From NCBI GenBank assembly GCA_030919125.1, contig CP121470.1, forward strand, positions 1,658,391 to 1,722,390: 64,000 nucleotides of DNA. The letters are read 5' to 3'. Made by a program: the position numbers and the translations under genes. The notes below the pieces were generated by a model. It was not told where the DNA came from, searched no databases, and worked only from the letters and a program-made list of their open reading frames with translations. The stretch comes from Methanoregula sp. SKADARSKE-2 (GTDB lineage Archaea; Halobacteriota; Methanomicrobia; Methanomicrobiales; Methanospirillaceae). This document shows, piece by piece, positions 36,302 to 45,413 of the stretch (positions are counted from its first letter, which is position 1; each line of letters starts with the position of its first letter).

Positions 36302-36754
36302 TCAAACCCGAAGCGTCTGATAATCCACGGTAATCTCTTCGCCTGCCGGGATATCGCGGCTGGCAAAATAGTCAAATATTTCGTCATGGTATGCGTTCGG
36401 ATCCGGAGAATGATTGAGGTACCACCCGATCTCCATGCAGCCGAAATCGTGGGGTACATAATACCCGTTTCCGCCATGGATGCCAAACCGCCGGCTGAAG
36501 AGATCAAGGAGACTCCCGTCAGACTCGTTCTCTGCCGGTACAAAACGCGATGCCGGGCCGGGAAAGAGACGGAGACGGGTTCCTCTCCGGATCCCGTGCG
36601 TGGAGAAGACCCCGACACCATCATGCCGGGACGGGCGGAGTACAAAGGAGTGTTCGTAGGTAGTGTCCCGGAGGGCACAAGTACCAGTGGGGGGTTGGCT
36701 GAATGCCTGGACAGGGTACTTGTTCATCTCCACATCCCTCGGGATTGATCGCAT
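36302..36754 (-). CDS. SET-domain protein (putative lysine methyltransferase)
   Basis: SET domains transfer methyl groups from SAM to lysine side chains. The 150-residue product is essentially a bare SET domain: GVGVFSTHGIRRGTRL (about residues 46-61), GWYLNHSPDPNA (110-121, with the NHS motif of the SAM pocket) and FASRDIPAGEEITVDYQ (130-146, with the catalytic-region Tyr). There is no pre-SET or post-SET Cys cluster. The likely target in an archaeon is a chromatin or ribosomal protein, unknown here. It stands alone. An inner ATG at 36727 is an alternative start. Confidence 0.82.
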   Translation of the reverse strand: MRSIPRDVEMNKYPVQAFSQPPTGTCALRDTTYEHSFVLRPSRHDGVGVFSTHGIRRGTRLRLFPGPASRFVPAENESDGSLLDLFSRRFGIHGGNGYYVPHDFGCMEIGWYLNHSPDPNAYHDEIFDYFASRDIPAGEEITVDYQTLRV

Positions 36755-37614
36755 GGACTTCCGGCCCGGTGGGCAGGGCCCCTCAGGATCAGAAAACGGG
36801 ATCCGGGGTGGTGCTGTGGCAGGGGACGGTCGGTAGCCGGATTCCCTGCGATGCGGAGGGCAGATCCGATAACAACCGCGTCCTGACGGTAACCCCCGTC
36901 GCTCTTTTGAGTTCTCTCTCGCTCAAGCTACCTTAATTTGTCGTTTTTCCAAAACCCCGGCCGAGAAGATGATCCGGTTATCCAGGTAATGGAACGATGC
37001 GGTCGTGACAGCAGATCCGATCGCGATCCCGGGACTGGTGATCCTGATAGACCGTTTGGGCCGGGATACAGGGCGCTTTTGAGTCCAGAAGCGTTCATGA
37101 CTGCCTCTGCCCTTTCAACGCACGGCCGATACCCACAGCCTTTTGCAGTTTACCAAGCGTCTCTTGGCCCTCAACACCGATCAGAAGAGTGGCATCGCCC
37201 CCCCCGTACCTGGCCGGCATCTGAGGGAAGGACCCCTTCGCCCGTCTCCTCCCCCACGTTTCATCATCTCGCCTCTCATCCCTGCCTCTTCTTTTCCCGG
37301 TCACGATCTCGGTCTTTATCGGGTCGTCGATTCCCACCCCTTTTGGCGCTGTCCCCCACCAGGGGCCATGAGGCTGCAACGGATTTTGCCAGAGCGGAGT
37401 TGAGGTCCATATCCTTACATTGGATGAGGGGGACTGGCGAGGTCGGCCGGACAGGATCGAGCTTCTCCGGCCGGGCGGAAGCGGGAGGCTAATGGTCAGA
37501 GCTGGTTGTTGGAGCCTTCCCCTCGGGAACCGTCAGGGAAGAGTCCGCACGAGAACCGGGATTTTGGTAATGCTCCAAACTTTATTCTAGGATGAGTCCC
37601 TATGGAGATGAACT
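36755..37614. other. 860-base gap without a recognised gene
   Basis: Long open frames exist on both strands because the stretch is G/C-rich, but none has a domain, signal peptide or ribosome site I can support. The minus-strand frame 37095-37379 (ending VGIGRALKGQRQS) looks the most protein-like and may be a relic. Confidence 0.4.
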
Positions 37615-38052
37615 ATGGAGACTGAAGATGGTCTTGATCTCTCGCCGCGGAAGATCGAGTACCTCAAGTATATCTTTGAAAAGAAAGGGACGGCCAGGAC
37701 AAACGAGATGGCATCCCGGTTCTCGGTAGATCCCTCAACGACGACAAAGACCATCTGCGAGCTTGCGAATCTCGGTCTTCTCCGGCATGTCCCGTACCGG
37801 GGCGTCACCCTCACTCCCGAAGGAGTGCGCTGCGCAGGTTTTCTCGTAAAACGCCACCGGATCTTAAGCCTCGTGCTCGCACGGTTCGGCCTGACCGATG
37901 AACAGGCGTGCCGGGAAGTCTCCCGGTTCGAGAGCCTTGTCTCCCGGGAAGCCGTTGATACGATCTGCCGGGCGATGGGACATCCCCACCAGGGGATCTG
38001 CGGGAAGATCACCCACGATTCGGGATGCATGACCGGAGAGAGACGGTTATGA
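37615..38052 (+). CDS. DtxR/MntR-type metal-dependent regulator
   Basis: The 145-residue product has an N-terminal winged helix (KIEYLKYIFEKKGTARTNEM, then TKTICELANLGLLRHVPYRG) and a dimerisation/metal-binding half with LVKRHRILSLVLARFG, matching DtxR proteins; no SH3 domain is present. The C-terminus has a GHPHQGICGKITHDSGC stretch with His and Cys that could bind metal. It sits 61 bases before an ECF transporter pair on the same strand, which suggests metal-controlled uptake. Confidence 0.8.
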   Translation: METEDGLDLSPRKIEYLKYIFEKKGTARTNEMASRFSVDPSTTTKTICELANLGLLRHVPYRGVTLTPEGVRCAGFLVKRHRILSLVLARFGLTDEQACREVSRFESLVSREAVDTICRAMGHPHQGICGKITHDSGCMTGERRL

Positions 38053-38113
38053 CGCTGCAGTATTCCGGTGTCCAGATGCGGGGATCTTTGCATATCCCCC
38101 AAATTCCGGTGCG

Positions 38114-38944
38114 ATGATGAGCACGACGATGATCTCCGGCCATATCCCGGATCCTGACCTTATCACCTCGTATGCGGAGCGGCAGGGGTCCAGGCTCTCC
38201 CGTATCAGCCCGTGGACGAAATGCGCCGTCCTTCTTCTCGTCATCCTGACAATAACGCTGACAAGAAACCTGCTCATCTGTACCGCCCTCTACCTCGCAG
38301 TCCTCCTCGTCTACGCCCTAGCCGGCCTTCCGGTGCGGAAGCTCTTCGCATGGTATCTCCTCCCGGTGATCTTTGTCCTCTCCCTCGTCGGCCTTCTCGC
38401 CTGGACTGAACCCGGGAGACCGGTCCTTGCATTCTCCCTCTTCGGGTTCCCGCGGGTCCTGTCCGACAAGGGCATCCTCCTCGTCGTGACGCTGACCGAA
38501 AAAGCCCTCATCTCGGTCACCATCACCCTCTTCCTCATCATGACAACCCGGTACCACCACCTCTCCGCGCTCATCAACCGGGTCTTTCCCTCGCCGATCG
38601 ACCAGATCTTCCTGATGGCGTACCGGTTTCTCTTCTTAACGCTTGCGATGACCGGATCCATGCTCAAGGCAGTTCGGTCCCGGGGCGGCGGGCTTCTGCC
38701 TTCGGTCAGGGTCAAGGGGAGGCTTTCTGCCGAGGTCTTCGCCCTGGTCTTCATCCGCTCATTCGAGCGGGCCGAACGGGTGCACAAAGCGATGATCTCC
38801 CGGGGCTACACCGGAATATACCGGGCGGGGACGGAGATCCCCCGCCCGCGTCCTGCAGAATATAGCGCGTTAGTAATATTCGCCGCGGCCATCGCTCTCA
38901 TGATCTTCATCGTCCCGAATTCGACGGGGGGGTTGGTCAGATGA
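38114..38944 (+). CDS. ECF transporter transmembrane (T) component, CbiQ-like
   Basis: EcfT/CbiQ couples ATPases to a substrate-binding S subunit. The 276-residue product has five to six membrane helices and the coupling motif AVRSRGG (about residues 190-196), plus AMISRGYTG near residue 228, both Ala-Arg-Gly type signatures. It overlaps the ATPase gene by 4 bases. No CbiM, CbiN or other S component is encoded beside it, so the substrate is open: nickel, cobalt or a vitamin. The DtxR gene upstream hints at a metal. Confidence 0.87.
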   Translation: MMSTTMISGHIPDPDLITSYAERQGSRLSRISPWTKCAVLLLVILTITLTRNLLICTALYLAVLLVYALAGLPVRKLFAWYLLPVIFVLSLVGLLAWTEPGRPVLAFSLFGFPRVLSDKGILLVVTLTEKALISVTITLFLIMTTRYHHLSALINRVFPSPIDQIFLMAYRFLFLTLAMTGSMLKAVRSRGGGLLPSVRVKGRLSAEVFALVFIRSFERAERVHKAMISRGYTGIYRAGTEIPRPRPAEYSALVIFAAAIALMIFIVPNSTGGLVR

Positions 38945-39831
38945 CCATAACCCGACGTGACCCGGATGCCACCACCTGCCTCCCCACCGGCCCCGGCCGG
39001 GAGGTCCTCATCCATGTCGACTGCGCAAGCCACGCCTATCCCGACGGGAGCGTCGGGATTCACAACATGTGCTTTGCTGTGATGAAGAACGAGATCGTCA
39101 CACTCTGCGGCCCAAACGGTTCCGGGAAATCCACGCTCATCGAGCACCTGAATGGCCTCCTCGTCCCTACGGAAGGGGAGATTACAATCGATGGCAGGTC
39201 GATGAACGGGGGAGGGGCGGTCGATCTCTGGAGATCGGTAGGCATCGTCTTCCAGCGATCCGACGACCAGCTCTTCGCACCCACCGTACTTGACGATGTC
39301 ATGTTCGGACCCCTGAACCTCGGTATGTCCACGGAAGCGGCAGAAGCTGCCGCTCTTGAGGCACTTGAAGCGGTCGGGGCGGCCGATCTGACAACAAAAC
39401 TCCCCAATTACCTGAGCGGCGGGCAGAAACGGCTCATCTCGATCGCCGGTATCCTTGCCATGAAACCCCGGATTATCGCCATGGACGAGCCGACTTCTGA
39501 CCTCGATCCGGTCCATTCCGAGATGATCGAGCATCTCATTTCGGGTCTGAAAGAGAAATTCGGGATCAGTGTCGTCATCGCCACCCACGATCTCGATCTC
39601 GCGGCTCGAATTGCAGACCGGGTCTGTCTTGTCCGGGAGGGATCCATCTTTGCCGAGGGTTCGCCGGAAGAGGTTTTTTATGACGAGAGCCTCGTTGCGG
39701 AAGCGGGTCTCAAAAGCCCCCAGCTGGTCAGGATTTACCGGGAATGGTGCCGTATCCACAACATTGCACCGGATGCCCGGCCGATACGGATAGCGGATCT
39801 CATCAGGGCGATGAGTCAGGAACCCTCGTGA
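38941..39831 (+). CDS. ECF transporter ATP-binding subunit
   Basis: The 296-residue ABC ATPase has Walker A GPNGSGKST (about residues 58-66), Q-loop IVFQRSDDQLFA, signature LSGGQKR, Walker B IIAMDEPTSDLDP and the H-loop His in VIATHDLDLA. The DDQLF segment after the Q-loop is typical of ECF/CbiO ATPases. It overlaps the T component by 4 bases. A single ATPase gene suggests a homodimer. A C-terminal extension of about 50 residues (LVRIYREWCRIHNIA) follows the ABC domain. Confidence 0.92.
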   Translation: MTITRRDPDATTCLPTGPGREVLIHVDCASHAYPDGSVGIHNMCFAVMKNEIVTLCGPNGSGKSTLIEHLNGLLVPTEGEITIDGRSMNGGGAVDLWRSVGIVFQRSDDQLFAPTVLDDVMFGPLNLGMSTEAAEAAALEALEAVGAADLTTKLPNYLSGGQKRLISIAGILAMKPRIIAMDEPTSDLDPVHSEMIEHLISGLKEKFGISVVIATHDLDLAARIADRVCLVREGSIFAEGSPEEVFYDESLVAEAGLKSPQLVRIYREWCRIHNIAPDARPIRIADLIRAMSQEPS

Positions 39832-39864
39832 TCCGGGGCATCTTCTGGTACCGTTTTTCCGGTT

Positions 39865-41016
39865 TCAAAAGAAGAGCGACCGGATCCCGGAGGAGATGAG
39901 GGAACCCATGCATGCCAGAACCGCGGGTTTCCGGAGTAGTATCGAAGCGATCGTTCCGGGCCGGTCCATATCGGCCCGATCCACGATGGTTCTGAGGATC
40001 TCTGGATCATCCAGTGCCCGGATAAGGGAGTCGATCTGGGCGGGACTCATCTTCTGCCGCAGGGCAAAGAGACGGTACCCAAACTCCAGTTCCTTCCCGA
40101 GATCGCCCCTCCACCGCTTCTCGTACAAGGCGAGATCCCGGTCCGCGAACCGGTCATTCTCGCAACAATCGGCAGCAACCACGGCTGCGTGCCGCGCCGA
40201 CCGGACCCCGGTATAGACACCTCCGCCCGAGGTGGGTTTTGCAAACCCCGCGGCATCACCGACAAAGAGGGTTCTCCGGGCATACGTCCGATTCATCAGC
40301 CCGAGCGGGAGCGTTCCGGTGACCAGATGGGTCGAACTCTGGCCAAACGTTCGGGCGAACGCAGCGAACCGTTCCGGAACACTGTACCGGCCGCACAGCC
40401 CGATCCGGGTCCGGCCCTCTCCCAAAGGGATGGCCCAGCCGAAAAAGTCCGGGGATGCGTCAGGGTATACTCCAACATACCGCTGGTCGAACGGGCACGG
40501 GATATCGGCCTGGATCCCGGAGAGGTAGACTTTCGCGCGTTCGAGACCGTACCTGCGGGCGATCGTACTTCGCGGCCCGTCGGCTGCTATCAGGATCTTA
40601 AATCCGATCTCCACATGCCCGTACATCCCACGGGTGCGGACCGTATCACCCACAACATCGCAGACGCTTGTCTTGAGCCGGAATTCCGCTCCGGCATCTG
40701 CCGCAGACTTTGCCATCTCGCGGTCGAGTGCTGCCCGGTCGACAACCCGTGCTTTTCTTACTTTTGCGTCGATCAGGATCTCGCTCCCCGCACCCGTGAC
40801 AACCTTTGCACCCGAGACCCGGTTGAGGACCGGCCTTTCCGAAGTCCGGCATTCGGCAAAGGCTGAATTCGAGAGGAGCCCGGCACACTGGACGGGGTAG
40901 CCGATGGTACCGTGCTCCTCGATGCAGAGTGTGGAGAGCCCATACCCCGCACACGCCTCGGCAGCAGCGCTTCCGGCAGGGCCCGCTCCTACGACAACGA
41001 CATCATACCTCAACAT
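39865..41016 (-). CDS. Geranylgeranyl reductase family flavoprotein
   Basis: These enzymes saturate the geranylgeranyl chains of archaeal membrane lipids. The 383-residue product has the FAD-binding GAGPAGSAAAE (about residues 10-20), the family YPVQCAGLLS region (about 40-49), and the second FAD motif LFVGDAAGFAKPTSGGGVY (about 270). The Cys in PVQCAGL is the conserved one of this family. A paralogue role in quinone or cofactor reduction is possible, as methanogens hold several copies. Confidence 0.88.
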   Translation of the reverse strand: MLRYDVVVVGAGPAGSAAAEACAGYGLSTLCIEEHGTIGYPVQCAGLLSNSAFAECRTSERPVLNRVSGAKVVTGAGSEILIDAKVRKARVVDRAALDREMAKSAADAGAEFRLKTSVCDVVGDTVRTRGMYGHVEIGFKILIAADGPRSTIARRYGLERAKVYLSGIQADIPCPFDQRYVGVYPDASPDFFGWAIPLGEGRTRIGLCGRYSVPERFAAFARTFGQSSTHLVTGTLPLGLMNRTYARRTLFVGDAAGFAKPTSGGGVYTGVRSARHAAVVAADCCENDRFADRDLALYEKRWRGDLGKELEFGYRLFALRQKMSPAQIDSLIRALDDPEILRTIVDRADMDRPGTIASILLRKPAVLACMGSLISSGIRSLFF

Positions 41017-41051
41017 AATTACCGGAAAAAGAAGGCTGCATGGCCGAGTGA

Positions 41052-41642
41052 TTATTTTTCCCTGGGGGGTTTGCAGGAGCAGGTGAAATATTTTTTCTGA
41101 ATCTGCCCGGGGGCAATGGCCGGTGCGGCGGGATCCGCTGGCTCGTGAAGGCCGATCGCGATGGAGAAGATCCCGAAGATCAGGGCAAAGGTTCCAAGAA
41201 TTCGCAGGACGACCTTATCCAGTTCGGTTACCGGCAGGGTCCTGAACAATACTCCCAAAAGAAGGACGCTTATCAGGAACATGCCGATTATCATGTAGTA
41301 CTTCGTCTTTGGGAATCTGAGGGCATAGTTGATATCAGCAAACCCGGAATAAAAGGCAATGCCTGCGATCATCAACATAAAGACGAGGGTAATTACCAGC
41401 TGGGCGAAGAGAGACAGGGCACAGGTTATCACGAGCACCGCAGCAAGCCCAAACCAGAAGAGGGACTCATCGGACCGGGATGTGGTAGCAAGGAGCAGGA
41501 AGATCGCGATCCCTATTACGATGAATACCCAGAAGAGACCAATAAATGTTGTTTGCAGAGGTCCGGGAAGAAAAATGGCAAGAAAACCGAATAGGATGGC
41601 GATGAGCCCCTTTACAATGCATGACAGATTCGTATACATCAT
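41052..41642 (-). CDS. HdeD/DUF308-type membrane protein
   Basis: The 196-residue product has six membrane helices (about residues 8-170) in three hairpins, the pattern of HdeD proteins. The start (LSCIVKGLIAILFGFLAIFLPG) fits the family. The tail ends with CSCKPP, possibly metal-binding. Function is unknown; in Enterobacteria HdeD is linked to acid stress. The gene starts at ATG 41642. Confidence 0.72.
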   Translation of the reverse strand: MMYTNLSCIVKGLIAILFGFLAIFLPGPLQTTFIGLFWVFIVIGIAIFLLLATTSRSDESLFWFGLAAVLVITCALSLFAQLVITLVFMLMIAGIAFYSGFADINYALRFPKTKYYMIIGMFLISVLLLGVLFRTLPVTELDKVVLRILGTFALIFGIFSIAIGLHEPADPAAPAIAPGQIQKKYFTCSCKPPREK

Positions 41643-41794
41643 CTACACCTAACATTTATTCGTGCGAACCTCAATGGTACACCTGCATAGGTTTCACTAC
41701 TACTAAATTCATCCTGTCCTGCCTTTGTTCCTGCACCGTCCGGAAGATCCGGGCCCGATTTATTATTAGGCCTCCTCGAGTATTCTCCCTTTTT

Positions 41795-42025
41795 CTACGG
41801 CAGACAGCGGCCAAACCCGAAGAATTCGATGTCGAACACTTTCTCCATCACGTAAAGGATGCCAAAGAAGAGAGCAGCATACAGGATGAAGTTGATAACT
41901 AATTTCTGCCAACCCCCGAGACCAGCGGTGGTCACGATCAGGTTTGCAAGTGCATCGGCAAGGAGGATTGCGATGAGGATCCCGAGGAAAAATATGACCC
42001 ATTTTTTAATCGTGGATGTTTCCAT
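41795..42025 (-). CDS. Small two-helix membrane protein
   Basis: The 76-residue product has two membrane helices (about residues 9-31 and 40-60), a charged N-terminus and an aromatic tail (FDIEFFGFGRCLP). I recognise no family. Clear hydrophobic pattern and a proper ATG at 42025 make it a likely gene. Confidence 0.6.
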   Translation of the reverse strand: METSTIKKWVIFFLGILIAILLADALANLIVTTAGLGGWQKLVINFILYAALFFGILYVMEKVFDIEFFGFGRCLP

Positions 42026-42114
42026 ACAAGTACTGTGACGTTATCGCTATTAAACCCTGGAACCCTTCCGGGATCCAAATTGCGGTGATCATCTCTGCAG
42101 GAAAGAGGGAAGGC

Positions 42115-42147
42115 GGCCCCCACCCCTCTTCTGAAAGAGGGGGGCCA
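42115..42147. repeat. G/C-rich hairpin
   Basis: CCCCTCTT (42123-42130) faces AAGAGGGG (about 42135-42142), extended by GGCC arms outside. It lies upstream of the 42025 membrane-protein gene and may form an RNA hairpin or terminator. The flank 42026-42376 otherwise shows no gene. Confidence 0.4.
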
Positions 42148-42376
42148 CACGCACCCCCATCTCATCAGCGTTTGTCTTCCGGTGGGGCAATGGGTACCCC
42201 CCCTTTATTCATCACCCGCCCCTCCTCCCGAAGGCTTCCTCGTTGTTTGGGTTCTCGCCATCATATTTATATAATAAAATGTGTGAAGGGATGCGTGCCG
42301 GTATCGGCGGGCGAGCCATGAGGCTTTTCCAGGATCCCGCCGGTCATCAGCGCTTCGGATGGGAGTTTGGTGAATC

Positions 42377-42805
42377 ATGGACGATCTTGCAGCACAGATC
42401 CGGGATCTCATCGTGGATCTCCGGAATGATGATGAGAATATCCGGTGGGCCTCCGCCTTTGCCCTTGCCCGGATCGGGGAACCCGCAGTCCAGCCCCTGA
42501 TCGGGGTTCTCGGTCACAACGAGAGTGTAGTACGACTCAGGGCTGCCTGGGCTCTCGGGCAGATCGGCGACCAGCGGGCCATCGACAGGCTTATCTTTGC
42601 GCTCCGCGACGGGGACTGGTCGGTCAGGATGCGAGTAGTGGATGCACTCGGAAGACTGGGGGGGAAGACGGTTGTTGATGCGCTCCTCGGGATGCTCCAT
42701 GACGAAAACCCGGATGTCAGGCGCCATGCCATCGGGGCACTCGGAAAGATCCGGGACCCGGTCTCTGCCGAGAGGCTGGGATTCCTGCTTAAGGATAGGA
42801 ACTAG
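42377..42805 (+). CDS. HEAT-repeat protein (PBS lyase-like)
   Basis: The 142-residue product is four to five HEAT-like repeats of about 31 residues; each carries the core A-ALG-IGD/E or similar (ASAFALARIGEPAVQPLI, RAAWALGQIGDQRAIDRL, RVVDALGRLGGKTVVDAL, HAIGALGKIRDPVSAERL). Such arrays bind proteins; many archaeal members are uncharacterised. No catalytic residues are visible. The gene stands alone, and it is not followed by a partner gene. Confidence 0.82.
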   Translation: MDDLAAQIRDLIVDLRNDDENIRWASAFALARIGEPAVQPLIGVLGHNESVVRLRAAWALGQIGDQRAIDRLIFALRDGDWSVRMRVVDALGRLGGKTVVDALLGMLHDENPDVRRHAIGALGKIRDPVSAERLGFLLKDRN

Positions 42806-43036
42806 AATATCCGGCTGGGCGCGGCCCTGAAAAAGGCGATCGCGCCGAAATGAGCCAGACCGGAGGAGATTTGTCGGGTTGTTTCCCTGGGGAGGAGAAG
42901 GAACCGGGGGAGACAGATCCCAGGAAAGGAGATCAGAAGATTGGATGATCCTCCCCCTTCATCGATCGGGGAGGTGCCAGTGCAAAGGGGTTAGCGGATC
43001 CGAAGGGATGAAGAGATCCATAAAACGGGAGAGACA

Positions 43037-43354
43037 ATGAAGAACGAGATGATCAGGCACACCCGGGAACCACCCGGCAGGATCGGAGATGACGAAGTAA
43101 AGGAGCTGCTGCTGAAGAAGTACCGGAAGATCTTTGTCGATAAACTTACCGAAGGCGACCTCCGTGAGCTGCAGGACTTATTACGGCACCAGTTCACGAG
43201 TGACCGCGAGATGAAGATGGGGTACAAGACCCGTCTCGAAGAAAACCTCCGAAAGTATTTCCATGAAGAGATTCTCCGGCGGGAGATTGTGAGCATAGAG
43301 GTGCTCGTGAACCGGCTCCTCCCCGGGGATCTCTCGAAGAAGCAGCCCAAATAA
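43037..43354 (+). CDS. Small charged protein, function unknown
   Basis: The 105-residue product is helical and highly charged (about residues 15-95; DEVKELLLKKYRKIFVDKL). There is no signal peptide or membrane segment. Residues 60-90 (MKMGYKTRLEENLRKYFHEE) could form a coiled coil. The start ATG 43037 follows gggagagaca. I do not recognise the family. Confidence 0.55.
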   Translation: MKNEMIRHTREPPGRIGDDEVKELLLKKYRKIFVDKLTEGDLRELQDLLRHQFTSDREMKMGYKTRLEENLRKYFHEEILRREIVSIEVLVNRLLPGDLSKKQPK

Positions 43355-43464
43355 GGAACCACCGGCTAAAATAAGAGGTCCGGATCTGAAGCGTACGCGC
43401 CCGGATTTTTATAAACCTGCCACCCGGAAACGTTCATATATTTTCTCTGCAAGAAGGGTTGCCT

Positions 43465-43692
43465 ATGCAGGAGATTGTATCCAGCGAACGGGAAGATTAC
43501 GGACTCAACCTTACCTGGAGAGAAAAGGGTGCGAAGAAAGTGGATTTTTTTACGTACTCCGAACTTGTGGATATGAAGATCAATGTGCTCGACCTGATCG
43601 AACACCCGCATTTCTACCGGATAGATGGTAAACGGAGGAAGATCCTGGCCACACCCAAGGGATGCTGCCAGTGTGCAGAGATACCCGGATAG
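43465..43692 (+). CDS. Small protein with C-terminal CCxC, function unknown
   Basis: The 75-residue product from ATG 43465 begins MQEIVSSEREDYGLNLTW and ends with TPKGCCQCAEIPG. The CCxC set near the C-terminus could bind a metal. A run of alternating hydrophobic and charged residues suggests a compact alpha/beta fold. It precedes the STAS relic by about 120 bases; no shared function can be shown. Confidence 0.5.
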   Translation: MQEIVSSEREDYGLNLTWREKGAKKVDFFTYSELVDMKINVLDLIEHPHFYRIDGKRRKILATPKGCCQCAEIPG

Positions 43693-43810
43693 CTCGTATT
43701 TTAGGATATGCCCGCGGAGCTGCCCGCGAGGTTCGATCCCGGCAGCCCAGATGGATTACCGAACATTAAAAACCGCGGGGCGTCCATACTTTTTATCAGG
43801 TGAATTAATC

Positions 43811-45118
43811 ATGGAAGCTCGCAGCGAGAGGTGGGAGGGGGTTCTCGTTTTTTTCGTATCCGGCAGGCTGGATGCATTCGGGGCCCAGAAACTTGACGAA
43901 TGGGCACGGGAGGCGTTGAACGATGATGACCGGGACCTGGTCATCGATCTTGCGGGCTCTTCCTATCTCAGCAGCGGGGGCTTACGGATCTTCAATTCTC
44001 TCAAGCGGGAGACTAAGCGGTGGAACGGCCGGTTTGCTCTCGCAGCGGTGGGCGACTACCCGAAAAAAGTTTTGGAGATGGCTGGATTTACCAAGGTTCT
44101 CGATATGTACCCGACCGTTGAAGAGGCGGTCAGCGATATCGTGAGGAGATCAAAGAATCCCACCCTCTTCAACGAAATTTTCTACAAGAAGATCGAGGAG
44201 AACGGGGTCAAGCTGACGATCGAGCCCGGGTGGATGACCACCCCTCCGGTTCTGCGGGTAACCGGCGATCTCGAAAAGGTCCTCCATGCTACCATCACGG
44301 AGTCGGAGATACGGGCAAAAAAAATTCTCCGAGATCACCTACTCTCTCGGGCTTGGGGCACTCGGCGCTGAGGTGAAGGATGCCATGCCGGTCCTTGGGG
44401 AGATGATCACCCTCTACGTCTCGATGGTCTGGCTCCCGACCGATGGAAATAATACCCCGGATTTCCTCACACCTCAGGAGAGCTCCGGTGAGGTTCCGGT
44501 ATATACCGGCTATAATATCACCCTGGATGGTCCGTTCAACGAGTACCTGACCCTGGAGACTGAGAACCCGCGGGGTGTCAGCCTCTTTGAAATCTACCGG
44601 GCGTTTTCTCCGGCGCACGGGAGCGGGTGAGGAGTTACCATGGCGTTGTTGCCGTCACGATCTGGGGGGTTCTTGACAGTCTTGCAAGTTCCGGCCTCAA
44701 GAGATCCCCGGTCGCCGGCTCGGGAGTCCCGAAAGGGTCCTCGATCATGGACCCCTCCCTCATCAACGAATGGGTCGCACCGGCTACCGGCAATGTCCAT
44801 AAAGGAGAGACGCTCGTCAGTTTCGGTGTGGGGATTGACCTCACCCGCGATCTCTCGTTCTTTCCGGAGGAGATCCTCTAGGGCCTGTATTACGCAAATC
44901 CCCGGAACCGCAGTGCGGGAAAAGTGATGTACCTCCACAACCACAGCGTGGTATTCAGGAATATCCCCTACGATCCGTCGCTCGATTTGAGCAGCCAGGT
45001 AAAAAAGATCGTGACCGATGGGGAATTTGTCGACATGCGGCATCTTCTCGACAGCACCCGGTTGCGCAAGGCGAAGATTGGGATCGCCTACATCCAGGAT
45101 ATCGTCCGGGAAGCCTGA
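43811..45118 (+). pseudogene. STAS-domain protein with long C-terminal region, broken
   Basis: STAS proteins act as anti-sigma-factor antagonists in partner switching. The N-terminal STAS domain (about residues 1-100: VLVFFVSGRLDAFGAQKLDEW, LVIDLAGSSYLSSGGLRIF with the phosphorylatable Ser pair) is intact. The following 330 residues are split: a frameshift at a run of eight A near 44325 (seven would restore AKKFSEITYSLGLGALG), another near 44600 (to ERVRSYHGVVAVT), and an in-frame TAG at 44879-44881 before GLYYANPRNRSAGK. The last piece ends at 45118. The frames read on smoothly, so decay is recent. The C-terminal region is conserved-looking but unnamed. Confidence 0.75.
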
Positions 45119-45123
45119 GCCGG

Positions 45124-45413
45124 TCACCCCTTTTTTCGTTTGATCAAGGAGAGGATGTTCTTCCCGTCCTCGTACCGGTAGGATACCTCGTCCATCACCT
45201 GCCGGATCAGGAAGACCCCGAGCCCGCTGAGATGGCGCTCTTCGAGATCGCCCTCGAGCTCGGGTTCCGGAAGGGAGAGGGGATCGAACGGGACCGCCTC
45301 GTCCTCGATCCGGATCCCGGACCGGCTCCGGGTTACATCCAAGGAGACCGTGACGGTCCCGGTCGTTCCCCAGTACCCGTGAACAATTGAGAGAATTCTG
45401 AAAAATTCCCCCT
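45124..45413 (-). pseudogene. RsbW-type anti-sigma kinase, N-terminus cut by an insertion sequence
   Basis: The remaining 95 residues carry the GHKL ATPase landmarks of RsbW/SpoIIAB kinases: an N-box-like IVHGYWG (its usual Asn is Ser here), the G1-type RIEDEAVPFDP and the G2-type SGLGVFLIRQVMDEVSY. The first third of a normal kinase is missing. The coding sequence ends at the IS5-type element beginning at 45414. Its partner would be the STAS protein encoded head-to-head in the relic at 43811-45118, whose end lies 5 bases away. Confidence 0.75.

Noticed and set aside
36938..37492. A 184-codon plus-strand frame
   Set aside because: It has low-complexity Arg/Ser/Pro composition, no domain, no ribosome site, and is likely an open frame by G/C content.
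44879..44881. In-frame TAG read as pyrrolysine
   Set aside because: Two frameshifts stand in the same gene, no Pyl genes are in the window, and Methanomicrobiales are not known to me for pyrrolysine use. Decay is simpler.
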